A program made the translations under genes and the position numbers. The notes under the pieces were generated by a model. The model worked only from the letters and a program-made list of their open reading frames with translations. It ran no database searches and was not told where the DNA came from. A stretch of 64,000 nt of DNA from Owenia fusiformis (Eukaryota; Annelida; Polychaeta; Sabellida; Oweniidae), in the NCBI GenBank assembly GCA_903813345.2, contig CAIIXF020000002.1, forward strand, positions 16,064,467 to 16,128,466, written 5' to 3'. Every line of letters starts with the position of its first letter. The stretch's first letter is position 1. Shown in pieces: positions 48,501 through 59,780 of the stretch.

Positions 48501-51500
48501 AATTAATCATTAACCGACTGAAAGCCAGAGAACAGAGCCAGACACATTTACCTCAACAGACCCTGTAATACCGCATTACGTCAAAGGTGAAGGAAAAAAG
48601 ATGTCTAACAGTTCAAAATCGCATTTATTTACCAGTTCTTTCAGTTTATTTGCTAATGCATATTGCAATACGGAGTGTTCTAAAAGTAGCCTGCTGTAAC
48701 TTGAGACACGGATGCCTCTGAACCGCAGTTGCCTTATGTGGCAGGCCGGTCTTACAGCTGATAACTCCGTAGCTGTTTTCATTATTAGATTATATCCAGA
48801 AAAATAGAAACCTACTTGATGCTAGACGATTATTTAGACAATACAAGATATACTGGGACTCACTGTTCTTACTGGAAAACCCCATTTTCCTATATTTTTT
48901 ATAGAACCCACGACTAGTAAGTGCTTTTTATGGCAAGGGGGTTCTTCCGTCAGTAGATTAGTGGTTTAGCGGTTCCAGCTTTGGAAATCTTGGTTTCCGT
49001 TGCTATGGTTACACAGGTGAAGAGATTCATGATTCGAGTATATGATTCTTGAATGAACGAATGAACCGTCAATTGGTTGTAATCAGAATTATATGTTAGC
49101 TTTATAGAGCCAGTTGTGATAGCTGGTTTTGATGATTATCGGATGCTGGTTCAACCTCATGTTTGATTGTGTTCCCCAAATGTTGGCCTTTGCGTTTTCT
49201 GTGTAGGTTAACGCTTAGACACCTTTAAATGTTAAGTACTAACCTCGGTCTTAAATGTGATTATAAAATGAAGATAAAGCTCATCTGTTCTAGATCATGA
49301 TCTGTTCGTTTCGATATACATAGATTTTGATTGCCATTTGATATCATTTTAAGTTCTAAGATGGACGTTATGCGGGGCTATTGCTTGATATTTTCAGTTG
49401 GGCAAATGGTGACCAAATTAAAAAAACTTATTTTGAATATTCAATGAATTTTTGCCCATGTTACATGAGATTCATGTACTCTTACATAATATTCATGTAC
49501 TCACATGTACTCTTACATAATATTCACAACTTACACAAAGTAATTGTGGAAGAAGCCGGTGAAATGGAAATAAGGTCAAAGGAAAAGATCATGAAAATGA
49601 TATTGAAGACAAAATAATGACAATGAATGAAAATAATGAATCTGAACTTAAAACTGTTGATTAAAATAAAGCAAATGATGCTGAAGAGAAGAATAATGAA
49701 GCTGAAACTGATAAGACAACAACTGATTGGCGAAACGTAAACATCGATGGATTGGTGCTCATCGGAATTGACCCAAACAACAGGTTCATCAAAGCAGTTA
49801 TCCTTATGTTAACAATCTGTTTAGGACAACATTCCAAAAACTTAATCATCTGAGCTTGTACTGATCTGTCAGGAATCTTAACTTCGTATCAGAACATCAA
49901 CATAGTGGAAAGCTGACCTAAAAATATTTTCTATTCTGAGACCAGATCTTCTTCGTATAAACATCATTAGGAATTGCCCTGGTGGGTTGATAACTATACT
50001 TTATGAGTTTTCGAATTCTTAAATGTTGCCCTTTGTACACTATGCGATATCCATTATTGAAAATTAAAAGGAAGATGATGTTCGATGAATTAATTCCAAA
50101 TTGAAAACTTGACAGCATCGATTAGTAAGATCAGGTCAAGCAACCTCATTTGGCATTTAATCCCGTGACCACATAGATCAAAATAGTAAATGAACTTAAT
50201 TGGTATCAGTTACGAAAAATCGCACCAAACATATACACTTCATCTTTTGGTAACCCAACTTACCCTCATGGTTTACAAATGTGTTGATGCAAGTCTGAAT
50301 TTTATCCAAATTGAACCTGAGAAAAATGAACTATTTTCGAGGAAATGGATGATAAATGTCATGCAGTTTTGATGCATCTTGGATTTCAAAAGTATGCAGC
50401 ATATCATGATGAAAGTCAAACTCCAAAAGATTAGTTAGTATGGTTTCTGAAATTGAATTCTGCAACTAATAGATAGGCTTCTTCAAAAACCGAAAATATT
50501 ATGTCTCCAAAGTTTAATATTATAAACTTTTCCCATTGAAATAATATGGGATGAATTTGTGAACATGTACCAAGTCGACCAGTGGACCCACAATTTCCGT
50601 TTGGTCACTTGAGAAGTTTACATCAAGGTTTGTTTGTCTTTCTGAAGTGGAGAATAAATCTGGGTAAACGAGTGTTAAAAATGATATGTTTCGAAGATAC
50701 ATCCATCTAAACATATGTCGGACATTGCTGACTTTGATGTGTTTCTAAAAGTCGCCAAAGCGATTGGAAATGATGGGCAAAGAGAAAGCTATATTATCTA
50801 TCCAACAGAAATGTTTTCAAGTAGAAAATTTAAATTTAAATAATTGGACGTATTGGAAATAAAGTCAATTTCCATTTCAGCAAGTAGATTTTTGTCACCA
50901 TCAGAAGTGTTGACATATTGTTAACAATTCTTTGTGGACGGTGTCGGCGTCTGTAACAATACTAACAAATGTCTGGTGGTGGCATTTTCATGTTACTGCC
51001 CATGCCTTGTCCCTTTATATAGGCATATAGGTTAATCAGCTTTAAATAGTAACATAAACAGTCGTTTTGACACTCATTGCCATAGGGGAGTTTGGCTTGC
51101 CAAAACTTTGATGAGAGAGGAAATATGATTTTCCAATACATTCGATATATGTGAATTTTTACAAATGATTATACAAATACAACGTATTGAGGTCACCAGG
51201 GATTAGCCCTACTCTGTATAAGCCTCTTTAGTGCTCTAAACATTCCACAGTGGCTTTGAAAGACACGGTCAACACCGATTCAAAGTGTAAATACTTTATA
51301 ACAAAAAAGCATGCAACAAAATCTACAAATATCATTGTACCATTCAATGACAAAGTATGATCAAGTTTCAATATTTAACATCACCAACTTACAGTTCAAA
51401 CTCATTTACACAAAGTTTATTCAATGGTTTTGCTAAAGATAAAAGAGGTGTTTTTAGTCAAGTCAAACGAAAGTATTTGGTACTCAAAGGATGAGGGGAC

Positions 51501-53934
51501 ATTTTATTGATATTTTATGGTCACTCTTTTTGAACTTAATGCGAATGTTTCGGATAAAATATTTCACGATATATTCACCCCTATCTATTTTATAGTTTAG
51601 TTGCTAGTGTATGGGCAATGGTCCCCTTTTCAAATATGAATCCTTTGATAAGCAATGTCAGTTTTACTATACAATGGAACGCAACACAATTACAATGAAA
51701 AAGTACCTGCGTCGGCAAATTTCTCCTGAATGAGAAACTGCACGATTGCACTTTTCATAACCAATTCATTCCAATAACCTGAGTCCTCGACACCACCATG
51801 AGATGGATCTAAGATGTACCGGTTTCTTGTATGAAAATCCTATCAGTTGAGTACATATTTTTCAAACAGGAAAAAGTGTAGAACAAAAATAGGCTTGCTC
51901 TAGCCCCTCTCAGCGCCCAGCCCCCACCCTTTGCTGGTATGCACATCTACATAATAGGGAAACATTTAGAGTGGAGGGTGTCAGCGAGAAAAAATCATTT
52001 TCATTGACGTATCATTATTTCAAATTATACAAGTGATATATCAGAAATAGTTTCTTTTACCATCACCAGCATAAGATGGTCTATGTCTAATAAGTATTTA
52101 ATACTAGTATGACCTGATTTTAGTAACCCTGACTGGGAGTGAACAACTGTAACAACCCTAGATATTTGTTTTCTTTTCATGTAGAGTTGCCATACTTGGA
52201 TTATAATAGGTGGAAGGGATTGTTGGCCAACCATACAGCCGTGAAATGGCTGATCAGTATAGTGTCTAATGAGGCTCTACTGATAAAAGTTTCACTTGTG
52301 AATAACAAGACAACAATCTCCAAATTCCATCTCGAAATAATCCTCTTAAATATGATCGCTTGTGGTCTGGGGGATTTGGTCACGTTTCCATTTTTGACTT
52401 TGCGTACTCTGCAGCTTATGAGTTGAAGTATCGGATTTTCGAGATTACCAGCTACAATCGTGGATTAGGATAAAAGCAGATCAATTTCAAATTAGGAGGC
52501 TTTACCTGTAACTCGAAATGTGCATATTTAAGTAGGAGTTTTCACCAGTCGTGTACGACTGTAACACATTCAATACAACCGTCCCAATAACCATTATGTC
52601 AATAACTCATATTTACCACAGGCAAACCTTTCAAAATGGGATTAACAATATTTTTATTTGGGACTATGTGAACCTAGCAAACGTTGGGTTATTCATAAGG
52701 TACACTCTCAACAAGAGAAAATGAATTAAATCTCGAAGAGTTAAAGTGGCTGGCGATAAAAACATAGTTCAGGAATGCCGACCATTGTATATTATAGGAA
52801 TTTATTGTGACTCTTTCCATCAGCTTAACTATTAAGGTCAAATGTCATACATTGTCATTGAACTGAATAATGGCTCTAATAAGAATTGCAATATCAAATT
52901 GCATACCAGTGAACATGACTTATGATTTAAAAATCAAATTGTTCGTGAACCATTTCGCGTTTTTTAATTGTCCGGACAACAAAAGTATTGATTTGTATAA
53001 TGTTAACCTACAACCAATACCCAAAAGTGCACTAAAGTATAAACATGATGATCAAATATATGTAAACAACCCAAATATAGTCCCGAAATTGGCCCGACCA
53101 CGCCCACTAATTCCCAACATTACACACAGACATCAGCAAGATTTAAAGTCCATTATCTGTCTCAGAAAAGGAAGGAATAAATGATTTATTTATTGTTTCA
53201 ATTCCTCAGCATAGCTTAATGATGAGACTGAGATTATTTGGCATTTCCACTACCAGCAGTAGATTCTGTAAATATCTTACTTGTGATCAAGTTACGAAAT
53301 ATATTTTTAGATCCACTCTTAATCGCGTACGATATAACACCGGCACAATCAACTGAACACTTGAAGTATAAATTATTATGTTTATGAAATATAATTTATT
53401 TATCCGTTTATTTCATGTTGCTTGGCATGGTTGTTGTTTAAAATGTTCATGATTTATGCATTTGGTTGATCGAGTTTGATTGTTATACTGGGGTTTGCTT
53501 GTACTAGAGTACATGGGAATTGCATGCTTGGCAAACATTCAACGTTCAACTAAATGTATGTGAACAGCCAAAAATCTACTTTAAAACTTTGGTCCAAAAA
53601 ACTCTTATACATATACGTCCCGAAGCAATGTATTTAATCAACAGCAAAAATCTTTATATTGCATTATATAAAGGATATATCTCAGTAAATAAAATCAGAT
53701 ACTTGACTAAACATAATCAGAAACCCTTAATCTATTCAATTAAAAACTAATATAAAATTTATATATGAACTCATAGCACTTGTTTTCATCATTCCTACTC
53801 ACCTGAAGACGGGTCTCCGAGGTAGGTGACATGCCTCGGTAGACATTGTAGCGGTTGACAGATTTTGTGCTACTGGTTCCATCATCCGAGCTGATGATCG
53901 TAGTCCTCTCGATCCTGGAACTTGAGCTACTCAT
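33338..53934 (-). CDS. Prm: Paramyosin
   Basis: Complete gene, 12 coding positions, 2,619 nt, 872 residues, matching the usual 860-880 of invertebrate paramyosins. Exons (5' to 3'): 53803-53934, 42098-42154, 41856-41942, 39890-40056 or 39103-39269, 38016-38094, 37420-37862, 36343-36933, 36018-36213, 34687-34994, 34367-34559, 33682-33882, 33338-33502. All junctions are GT-AG and in phase. A Ser-rich head with YRGMSPT is followed by an unbroken coiled-coil rod with motifs such as [58 protein letters not shown] and KYRKAQ..VEEAE.RADMAER, then a short Ser/Arg tail (RSMSMSRE). Family role: forms the core of muscle thick filaments under the myosin layer; head and tail are phosphorylation targets. 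One position has two alternative exons. Confidence 0.95.
33682..33882 (-). CDS. Prm: Paramyosin exon 11
   Basis: 201 bp, residues 752-818, [19 protein letters not shown] to [19 protein letters not shown] acceptor, GCA/GTAAGT donor, phase 0 both sides. Confidence 0.94.
34367..34559 (-). CDS. Prm: Paramyosin exon 10
   Basis: 193 bp, residues 687-751, with [20 protein letters not shown], one of the best-conserved stretches of the family. TTTGCAG acceptor, AGA/GTAAGT donor. Confidence 0.94.
34687..34994 (-). CDS. Prm: Paramyosin exon 9
   Basis: 308 bp, residues 585-687, [20 protein letters not shown] to NNFRGSEDR. Contains [26 protein letters not shown] acceptor; AG/GTGCGT donor. Confidence 0.94.
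36018..36213 (-). CDS. Prm: Paramyosin exon 8
   Basis: 196 bp, residues 519-584, [20 protein letters not shown] to [11 protein letters not shown]. The TARTIEEL motif is strongly shared among paramyosins. Donor AGT/GTAAGA. Confidence 0.93.
36343..36933 (-). CDS. Prm: Paramyosin exon 7
   Basis: 591 bp, residues 322-519, the largest exon, from [19 protein letters not shown] to [21 protein letters not shown] acceptor, CCG/GTATAC donor. Confidence 0.95.
37420..37862 (-). CDS. Prm: Paramyosin exon 6
   Basis: 443 bp, residues 175-322, from [18 protein letters not shown] to [18 protein letters not shown] acceptor, TTAAG/GTTAGT donor (phase 2). Unbroken heptads. Confidence 0.94.
38016..38094 (-). 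CDS. Prm: Paramyosin exon 5
   Basis: 79 bp, residues 148-174, [20 protein letters not shown] and GALKAK. TTTTTACAG acceptor, AAG/GTACCA donor. Confidence 0.92.
38630..38900. repeat. Short minisatellite in a paramyosin intron
   Basis: About eight degenerate units of TTTTGATAGCTATTGGACGC TATATACTA, 30-38 bp each, in the intron between exons 5 and 4b. Confidence 0.75.
39103..39269 (-). CDS. Prm: Paramyosin alternative exon 4b
   Basis: 167 bp, begins [20 protein letters not shown], contains [19 protein letters not shown] and ends SRSKNK. Acceptor TTTTTCAG, donor ACAA/GTAAGA. About 30 of 56 residues match exon 4a by my count. 167 is not a multiple of 3, so 4a plus 4b in one mRNA would break the frame; either alone joins exon 5 as AA/G (Lys). 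Confidence 0.86.
39890..40056 (-). CDS. Prm: Paramyosin alternative exon 4a
   Basis: 167 bp, begins [20 protein letters not shown], contains [19 protein letters not shown] and ends SKSKSK across the splice. Acceptor ATTGCAG, donor CCAA/GTATGT. It fills residues 93-148. The partner exon 4b lies 620 bp downstream with the same length, phase and heptad register. Confidence 0.88.
41856..41942 (-). CDS. Prm: Paramyosin exon 3
   Basis: 87 bp, residues 64-92, [20 protein letters not shown] and [16 protein letters not shown] acceptor, CAG/GTTAGT donor, phase 0. Confidence 0.92.
42098..42154 (-). CDS. Prm: Paramyosin exon 2 (start of rod)
   Basis: 57 bp, residues 45-63, [25 protein letters not shown] acceptor, AGG/GTAGGT donor. 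Phase 0 on both sides; too short for ORF scans. Confidence 0.92.
42155..45423. other. Prm: Paramyosin intron 1, distal part
   Basis: No further exon, alternative promoter or coding frame recognised. Scattered AT-rich runs. An internal promoter as used for Drosophila miniparamyosin was looked for and not found. Confidence 0.5.
45424..48355. mobile_element. 2.9-kb DNA element with ~300-bp inverted ends
   Basis: Ends: GTAAATCACTGGGGAGTATCG at the left, and its near reverse complement CGATACCCCCCAGTGTAAAT at the right. The inverted homology runs about 300 bp (45424-45735 and 48035-48355). Each end carries a 27-bp palindrome made of GATGCAACAACAC facing GTGTTGTTGCATC, plus two to three more GATGCAACAACACC copies further in. 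Interior: two diverged ~400-bp blocks of GGTCAACAGT / CAAAATTGTATACCGA type repeat and one 206-codon open frame of unknown meaning. Superfamily not identified. Confidence 0.65.
46339..46959 (-). CDS. Hypothetical 206-codon open frame inside the 2.9-kb element
   Basis: Open for 206 codons in AT-rich DNA but starts with TTG, is rich in Leu, Tyr and Arg, and overlaps the repeat-rich interior. No domain, no transposase motif and no splice context recognised. The lack of stops may simply reflect internal repetition. Listed because it is the longest unexplained frame in the gene deserts. Confidence 0.15.
   Translation of the reverse strand: MLKYDTFTYQICSRDIRLYIRPIIIVFGLTEQLLTSLFGQLAKVSSTSGLDQQYFQGLQYRYTILQVDLKRGLQLYIVYLLLSHPKYDVIYQVEELYTLLRSLRYPGVVHRSQELYRMSVGLIYCSYTMLLYKSYLLRGIQYWFYFERQYDTPRARDIWNNCTPINLPFWALNLITFVYLFTQSERRNPKRAIILHVRRARFPLYY
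48356..53802. other. Prm: Paramyosin intron 1, proximal part
   Basis: No gene seen. Contains a diverged copy of the 'GTTGACATATTG...TTTGTGGACGGTGTC' dispersed repeat at about 50900. The open frames (up to 104 codons at 52870-53184) match no family I know. Confidence 0.5.
53803..53934 (-). CDS. Prm: Paramyosin exon 1 (head)
   Basis: Residues 1-44: [20 protein letters not shown] then a Ser/Thr stretch and [13 protein letters not shown]. The ATG is the first in the inferred transcript and the YRG-SP-T head is shared with other paramyosins. Donor CAG/GTGAGT. Followed by an 11.6-kb intron. Confidence 0.93.
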
Positions 53935-54086
53935 TTTGAGAGATAAATGTCCTAGGAATCACAGTCCTATTAAATAAAATGTAAAATCCGCGATGTCGAA
54001 ACGTGGCCCGAACTTTCCTTCTTTCGGCTGGCAGACTGAACGATGTTGTTAACCCTGGATGAATTCTTCAAATACTCAACCCCTTG

Positions 54087-54094
54087 TTTATATA
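54087..54094 (-). promoter_or_regulatory. TATA box of the paramyosin gene
   Basis: Minus-strand TATATAAA inside GGGTATATAAACAAGGGG, about 155 bp before the ATG. It implies a start site near 54060 and a short, unspliced 5' UTR of about 125 bases, if no upstream non-coding exon exists. Confidence 0.6.
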
Positions 54095-54350
54095 CCCAGA
54101 ACTAACACCGATAGATGGTGTTGCGTGACGTCACTCATAAGTACATTATTTACCTACAGCCTTATCCAAGCTGGATGATCAAATATCTCATAAACAACAC
54201 AATTTTGATACGTGAACTTTGAAGAATAGCAAAGCTTGTATTTTAATGCCTTTATTGTATTTTATGAATTAAAGTTTGCATTATTAAAATTTCTAATTGA
54301 ATGCGGGATGCGGTTTGGGCTGATGTAAACATACCGGTTTCCATATATGG

Positions 54351-54360
54351 AAACTCTGTA
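54351..54360. promoter_or_regulatory. CArG box (SRF-type site)
   Basis: CCATATATGG, a perfect CC(A/T)6GG palindrome, about 260 bp upstream of the paramyosin TATA box. CArG boxes bind serum response factor and drive many muscle structural genes. Binding here is inferred. Confidence 0.55.
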
Positions 54361-55765
54361 CGATATCTCATTACCATAGCGATGAGTAACTCTAACAACG
54401 GTGTTTCCTCAGCTCTGTACCACAATCAGACAACAAAAATGTGAACTATAAACGTTCAGACTCCTGAATCACATCAATTTCAACTATTCTATACCAGGTT
54501 AAAATAGAACGTTCAATTTATCTAAGCCACTGATGATAATGCGTTTACATAACTTGGAGGTTGTTATGTGATAAGACAGGATGGGATGGCTAACTTGTAA
54601 ATAACAATTCCTAATTGGAATTGGTTTGTCGGTTAAGTAAGCTATGCATGTTATGTGCGTGTTGAACAAGTGTGTATGCAATGTAGTCTCTGTAGAATAG
54701 AAGAATAGGCCATATGTATAGGTCAGTTTATACATGGTCTTTTAATTAGTGACATGATGTAGTTTTTGAAACTTTTCACTGAGAACTTGTCTACAATTTT
54801 CCTACTAATCTGGAACGATATAACATTTTTCTTGAATACAAAATTACCAAATGAAATATTGTTCTGGACTAATGTATTCGTTATTCTATAAAAAATGATA
54901 ATTATTCATTTATTCGATATTGAGCCATACTATGGTACTTTGATGATTCAGCACAGCGATTCGAGGATTTTTTTTGCATATTAATTTGTTTGCATATGCA
55001 TTGGGTTACTAGGTTATTTAGTCTATTAGATTAACATAACAGGTTATATTTAACAAACGGAACCAAATTCAATATGAGTGTACTACACCCACAACATGAT
55101 CTTGTAATATTGCATAAAGTTAAACCTGGATTGTGCAGATATTGTGTTACAAGTGGTTGTCCCGGAGGTGTCCTGACGTAACCATGACCCTACATGCATC
55201 ATGAGGCATATTACAGACTGACATACTTCCAGGTAAAAATAAACAAGTTGTGAATGTTATGAGGATAACTCCAAGTAAAAAATCTTTCGCTTGTTATTTT
55301 CATGACAGTCTGGAGTACAACAAGCCTATGAAACATCAACAAACAGAAATTAACACTAACTCAATGGCACACTATGCTTGCCATTATGTATTGCATGCTA
55401 AACGCTAGCTCCCCATGCATATTTAGAAAATGAGCGAATACAAAATTGCTCATATTTACCAAAATGCGAAGGGCGAATGACCGACAGGAGCAGAATATTT
55501 ATTACAGCTATCCTCAAAGATGCAACCTTAAAAGATCAGCTCATTCATACATGTTGGCCTTCACCTAATTCTAGACCAGATCTGTATATCACGGTATTCC
55601 AAAAATGTTATACCTTGATACAATAATTAAACCAGTTGGTACAGAATACAAGCATTGTATATTTCATAAATATAGATATTAGCGTCTACGATCAGGAAGT
55701 GTAATGAAATTATTCGGCACACTTTCACCACTATGTAGAGAATCGGTTCCTCAACTTAGAGATGC
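54361..55765. other. Upstream of paramyosin, nothing further recognised
   Basis: AT-rich, no convincing ORF or repeat array. May hold more distal muscle control elements that cannot be read from sequence alone. Confidence 0.4.
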
Positions 55766-55769
55766 CGAG

Positions 55770-57000
55770 ATTAACAGTCCCTACAGTCCCCTACCCTCAA
55801 CTCAAAAGCCCGAAATACAATCCCAAAATCAGATATCATCAGGATCAACAGCCCAGAATTCAGCCCCCTCGACATGTTAGTATCAACAGCCCAGTATACA
55901 GTCCCCGACCCTCAACTCAGACATGTTAGGATCAAACGCCCAGAATACAGAACCCAACCCTCAACTCAAACATGAGGATCAACAGCTCAGAGTACAACCC
56001 CCAGCCCTCAAATCAAACATGTGAGGATCAACAGCCCAGAATACAGTTCCCAACCCTCACGTCAAACGTCTTTTTTTATCATAACTTTATTTCCATAAAT
56101 CAAGTAATAAAAATACATACATATGAGCGGCTTTGTTAAAAAACATTATAAGCCACTTTGACAAAAGTAAAAATAAGAAAATTACAAGGGCTTAAGTGAT
56201 CTGATAAAAATACTATAGTGGGTCACTAGTCTGCCTGGGTTCCCTCAACGCAGTTCCTGATAAACAAACAAACGTCAAACGTCTCGGGATAAACAGCCCA
56301 GAGTAACCCCAACCCTCAAAACAAACATGAGAGGATCAACAGCCCAGAATACAGTTTCCAACCCTCACGTCAAACGTCTCGGGATAAACACCCCAGAGTA
56401 CTCCCAACGGCCAACTCAAACACGTGAGGATCAACAGCCCAGGATACAGTCCCTAACCCTCAACTCAAACATGTGAGGATCAAAAGCCCAGAGTATACAG
56501 TCCCCAAACCTCAACCTAAACATGTGAGGATCAACAGGCCAGAAGAGTCCCAACCCCTAAACGTAACATCCGAGGATAAACAGCCCAGAGTACTCCCAAC
56601 CCTCAACTCAAACACGTGAGGATAAACAGCCCAGAGTACTCCCAACCCTCAACTCAAACACGTGAGGATAAACAGCCCAGAGTACTCCCAACCCTCAACT
56701 CAAACACTTGAGGATCAGCAGCCCAGGATACAGTCCCTAACCCTCAACTCAGCCCAAAATAGTGTTGCCAACCCTCAACTGAAACGTAACATTTGAGGAT
56801 CAATAGCCCAGAGTACAGTCCCCAACCCTCAACCGAAACATGTGAAGATAACAGCCCAGAGTACAGTCCCCAAACATTAAACTCAAACATGTGAGGATCA
56901 ACAGCCCAGAGTACAGTCCCTTCTTTCAACTCAGACATATGGAGATCAACAGGCTGGAGTACCAGTCTCATACCTGTCAGACATGTGAGTATCAAAAGCT
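55770..57000. repeat. ~49-bp minisatellite
   Basis: Roughly twenty units of CAACCCTCAACTCAAACATG TGAGGATCAACAGCCCAGAG TACAGTCCC, variable in length through small deletions. Interrupted at 56071-56271. Confidence 0.85.
56071..56271 (-). mobile_element. Retro-insertion (LINE 3' end or SINE) with 12-bp target duplication
   Basis: 201 bp flanked by ACGTCAAACGTC at 56059-56070 and 56272-56283. On the minus strand it ends GGAAATAAAGTTATGATAAA followed by an A-run, i.e. poly(A) signal and tail. That fits target-primed reverse transcription. It is too short to assign to a family. Confidence 0.7.
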
Positions 57001-58157
57001 CCGAAATATAGAATTCATGCTGAAATTAATGTCGAATTATCATACATTTTTAGTTGTATCGCACCAGCTTTGAACGCCAAGCTGATGTTGAAAGTGCCAT
57101 CCAACACTTGGTAGATAAAAAGATTTAAACACAAAAATAAATATTACATAGTGGCAAATAAAATGAGATTTTCATTAGAAGTTTCCTCGGCATAGTATAG
57201 CACTCTAAGGAATAAGGGAATGATAATGAGCTTTTGGCATTTTCTTCATTCAAAGGTAAACACCTGCGATTTTTCAAATACACCAATGTTCTCTGTGCAC
57301 TTGCTGTGAATATATCATTAATATCACAACATCTCCACTATGAATTTTTGGTGAAATAAACTAACTTCAAACCACTTTTTAGTAAAGTTTTACATAACCA
57401 TTTGACATCATCTGTAGATATATCATCAGAAATATGAATCCCTGTTTTCTGTTTAATACCAAGCTTTCTTTTTTTGTCGTAATTCAATAATTTAAGATTA
57501 CACCATAAATGAATGGAATGAATAAATTGTGCCGAAATTAAAACCCCAAAACAACGCAATGATTACCAGCAATATTCCGGATAGTTTTTGCAAACCCTGG
57601 ATTTTGTAAGTACCTAGAATCATAACCTGCTGAACCTGCTGTACAATGTTAAGTTTTAAGAAATAGAATACCAAGAAAGCTATCTTTAATCTTGAACCGT
57701 ATAAGATGATAATACACACAGCATAGACCGCAGGTGTGATGAACAAAAATATATGTCACGGTGACCTACTTCAGACGATAACCATTTTCTGCATCCATTA
57801 TTGGGGCATCAAATACTTATTCTAATGATATTCAATTCTATTTGAAACTGGGTCGAAATGTATCCTATTATTTTTAATTTTACACTGAAACCATTTGCTT
57901 TTTTGGGGAAATCTGCCAACGATCTGCTTCTGGTGTTAAAAGGTAGATTTCTTTGATGGTAATTTCATTGAAAACATATTAGTTATTATCAGAAATGTGA
58001 TTGTAAAAAGAATTTGGTCGAACAGTATCACTCACTACTTGCTATTATTACCACCTTGCCGGGCCAGTTCTAGGGGTTTTAGTGCTAGTTTAGAAGGCAT
58101 TCATTTTACTATATCGACCAGAGAAATGTGTGACGTCATATTGGTGGTCCATATGGA
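57001..58157. other. Intergenic, nothing recognised
   Basis: AT-rich sequence with no supported gene; short open frames only. Confidence 0.45.
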
Positions 58158-58371
58158 CCGGTCTAGAATATATTCTGGACCGGCAATTTTCCCCGGGAAA
58201 TTAGATATCGTTCAATGCGTAAGATTTTCTTGCTGTTTCAGTCCTGGTCGTTAACGGTGGTAATAATACTAATAACGTCATTTCTGCGAGCAATATAGTG
58301 ATATATTGGACCTTGGGCCTTCGGCCCTCGGTCCAATATTTCACTATATTGCCCTTAGAAATGACGTTATT
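58158..58371. repeat. Two neighbouring palindromes
   Basis: 58158-58183 is a 26-bp near-perfect palindrome (CCGGTCTAGAATATATTCTG...). 58271-58371 is a 101-bp hairpin: AATAACGTCATTTCTGCGAG ... TTGGACCTTGGGCC, a tiny loop, then the mirror GGCCCTCGGTCCAA ... AAATGACGTTATT, with only a few mismatches. Confidence 0.85.
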
Positions 58372-59039
58372 GTACTATTGATTGCTACAACATTGTACAT
58401 TAATTTGACCCCCTCCCCCTGTTTTATACCAGATATAATAGGCACCAATTAACCAATAAAAGAGACATTGCAATTTAGAATGTAGGCACACCTTATTTTT
58501 AAATACATAGACTAAGTTTTGGTCATATCATCTCCTTTGATTTTAATGCAAGAATGTATTTAAAGCACAAGTTCTAAAAGGACAAAGACCATAGTCAGCT
58601 TTTGTCAAAGTCAGTTTTAAAAAAATCTAAAATCTTCATTATTTATTTAGTTATCTTTGCAAAGTGGTTTCCTATTTGACAAAGGCCTAAAATCACTTGA
58701 AAAGTGCTCAAAATGATGAAAACAATGCAATATGGTTTTGATTTAGCCGGAGAGCCGAACTCCCCCTGGCTACGCCATTGGTCTGAAAAGTATTAGACAT
58801 ACTCGCTTATTACCAGTTTGATTTTAAATCAATGAAAACGTCAAAGCTTGTAATCCAAGATGAGTATTATAGTCAGAAACCCATGCCTCTCTATCGTTTC
58901 AAAAAATTTACCCAACGTATCGGTCTCTGTTAATTTATGGCATCCATACTTTTATGAAAGGTAACACTTTGAGGCTCAATTTTTTGCCGGATGCCCTTGC
59001 AAACTCTCATTGGTTGCTCTGTATTGTTGCATTCCGTTA

Positions 59040-59780
59040 CCATGGTTACGCATCTATTGACATCTTACCTTGGAATCTTAAATCATTTGTAACTTTGTCA
59101 TTATTTGGTCTATAGAGATGATATTGGTATCAAATTAAACCTAATTAAATTTCCCATAAAGTAATGATATTCAATTATGCAAATTAGCTCATTTGCATAA
59201 ATTGTGACGTCATCAATCAATTTTTGATTCAGAATTTTCAAGTATAGCAATGTATCTATTAGAACTGAGGCCGTATGTCAGAATTTCTGCAAAGTTTGGT
59301 CCTTTAGACTATAAGAAGAAGGTATAAGCAACATAAAAGTGAAAACAGATTCAAAATTGGATCAGTATTACCAAAGCTATTAAACTTTCGAGACAGCTAC
59401 TGTGAATGTCATTATTTGACAATTATACTCAGACATCTTACCATGGACGTTTAAAATGTTTGTAGCTTTGTCATTATTTGGTCTATAGAAATGATACTGG
59501 TATCAAATTAAACCTTGTTTCCTGTATGATTACAATATTCAATTATGCAAATTAGCTAATTTGCATAAATTGTGATGTCATCAATCAATTTTTGTTCAGA
59601 ATATCCCAGTTTAGCAACATCTATATTAGAACTTAGGCTGTATGACAGAATGTGTGCATAGTTTTGACCTTTATTTGATGAGTGGAAGATATAGGCAACA
59701 TTCAAGAGACAACAGATTCAGAATTGGATCAGAATTATCAGTTATTCAGCTTTTTGGGCAGCTACTGTGAACGTCATTGT
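59040..59780. repeat. 371-bp tandem duplication
   Basis: Two copies, with anchor TTTGTCATTATTTGGTCTAT at about 59094 and 59465. Each contains TATTCAATTATGCAAATTAG and TTTGCATAAATTGTGA. The style resembles the arms of the 14-18 kb fold-back element. Confidence 0.75.

Noticed and set aside
52870-53184. 104-codon plus-strand frame in paramyosin intron 1
   Set aside because: No domain, no splice context, AT-driven composition; chance is likely at this length.
42155-53802. Internal promoter or extra first exon as in miniparamyosin
   Set aside because: No candidate exon with a donor and an open frame joining the rod could be found; only transposon and AT-rich sequence.
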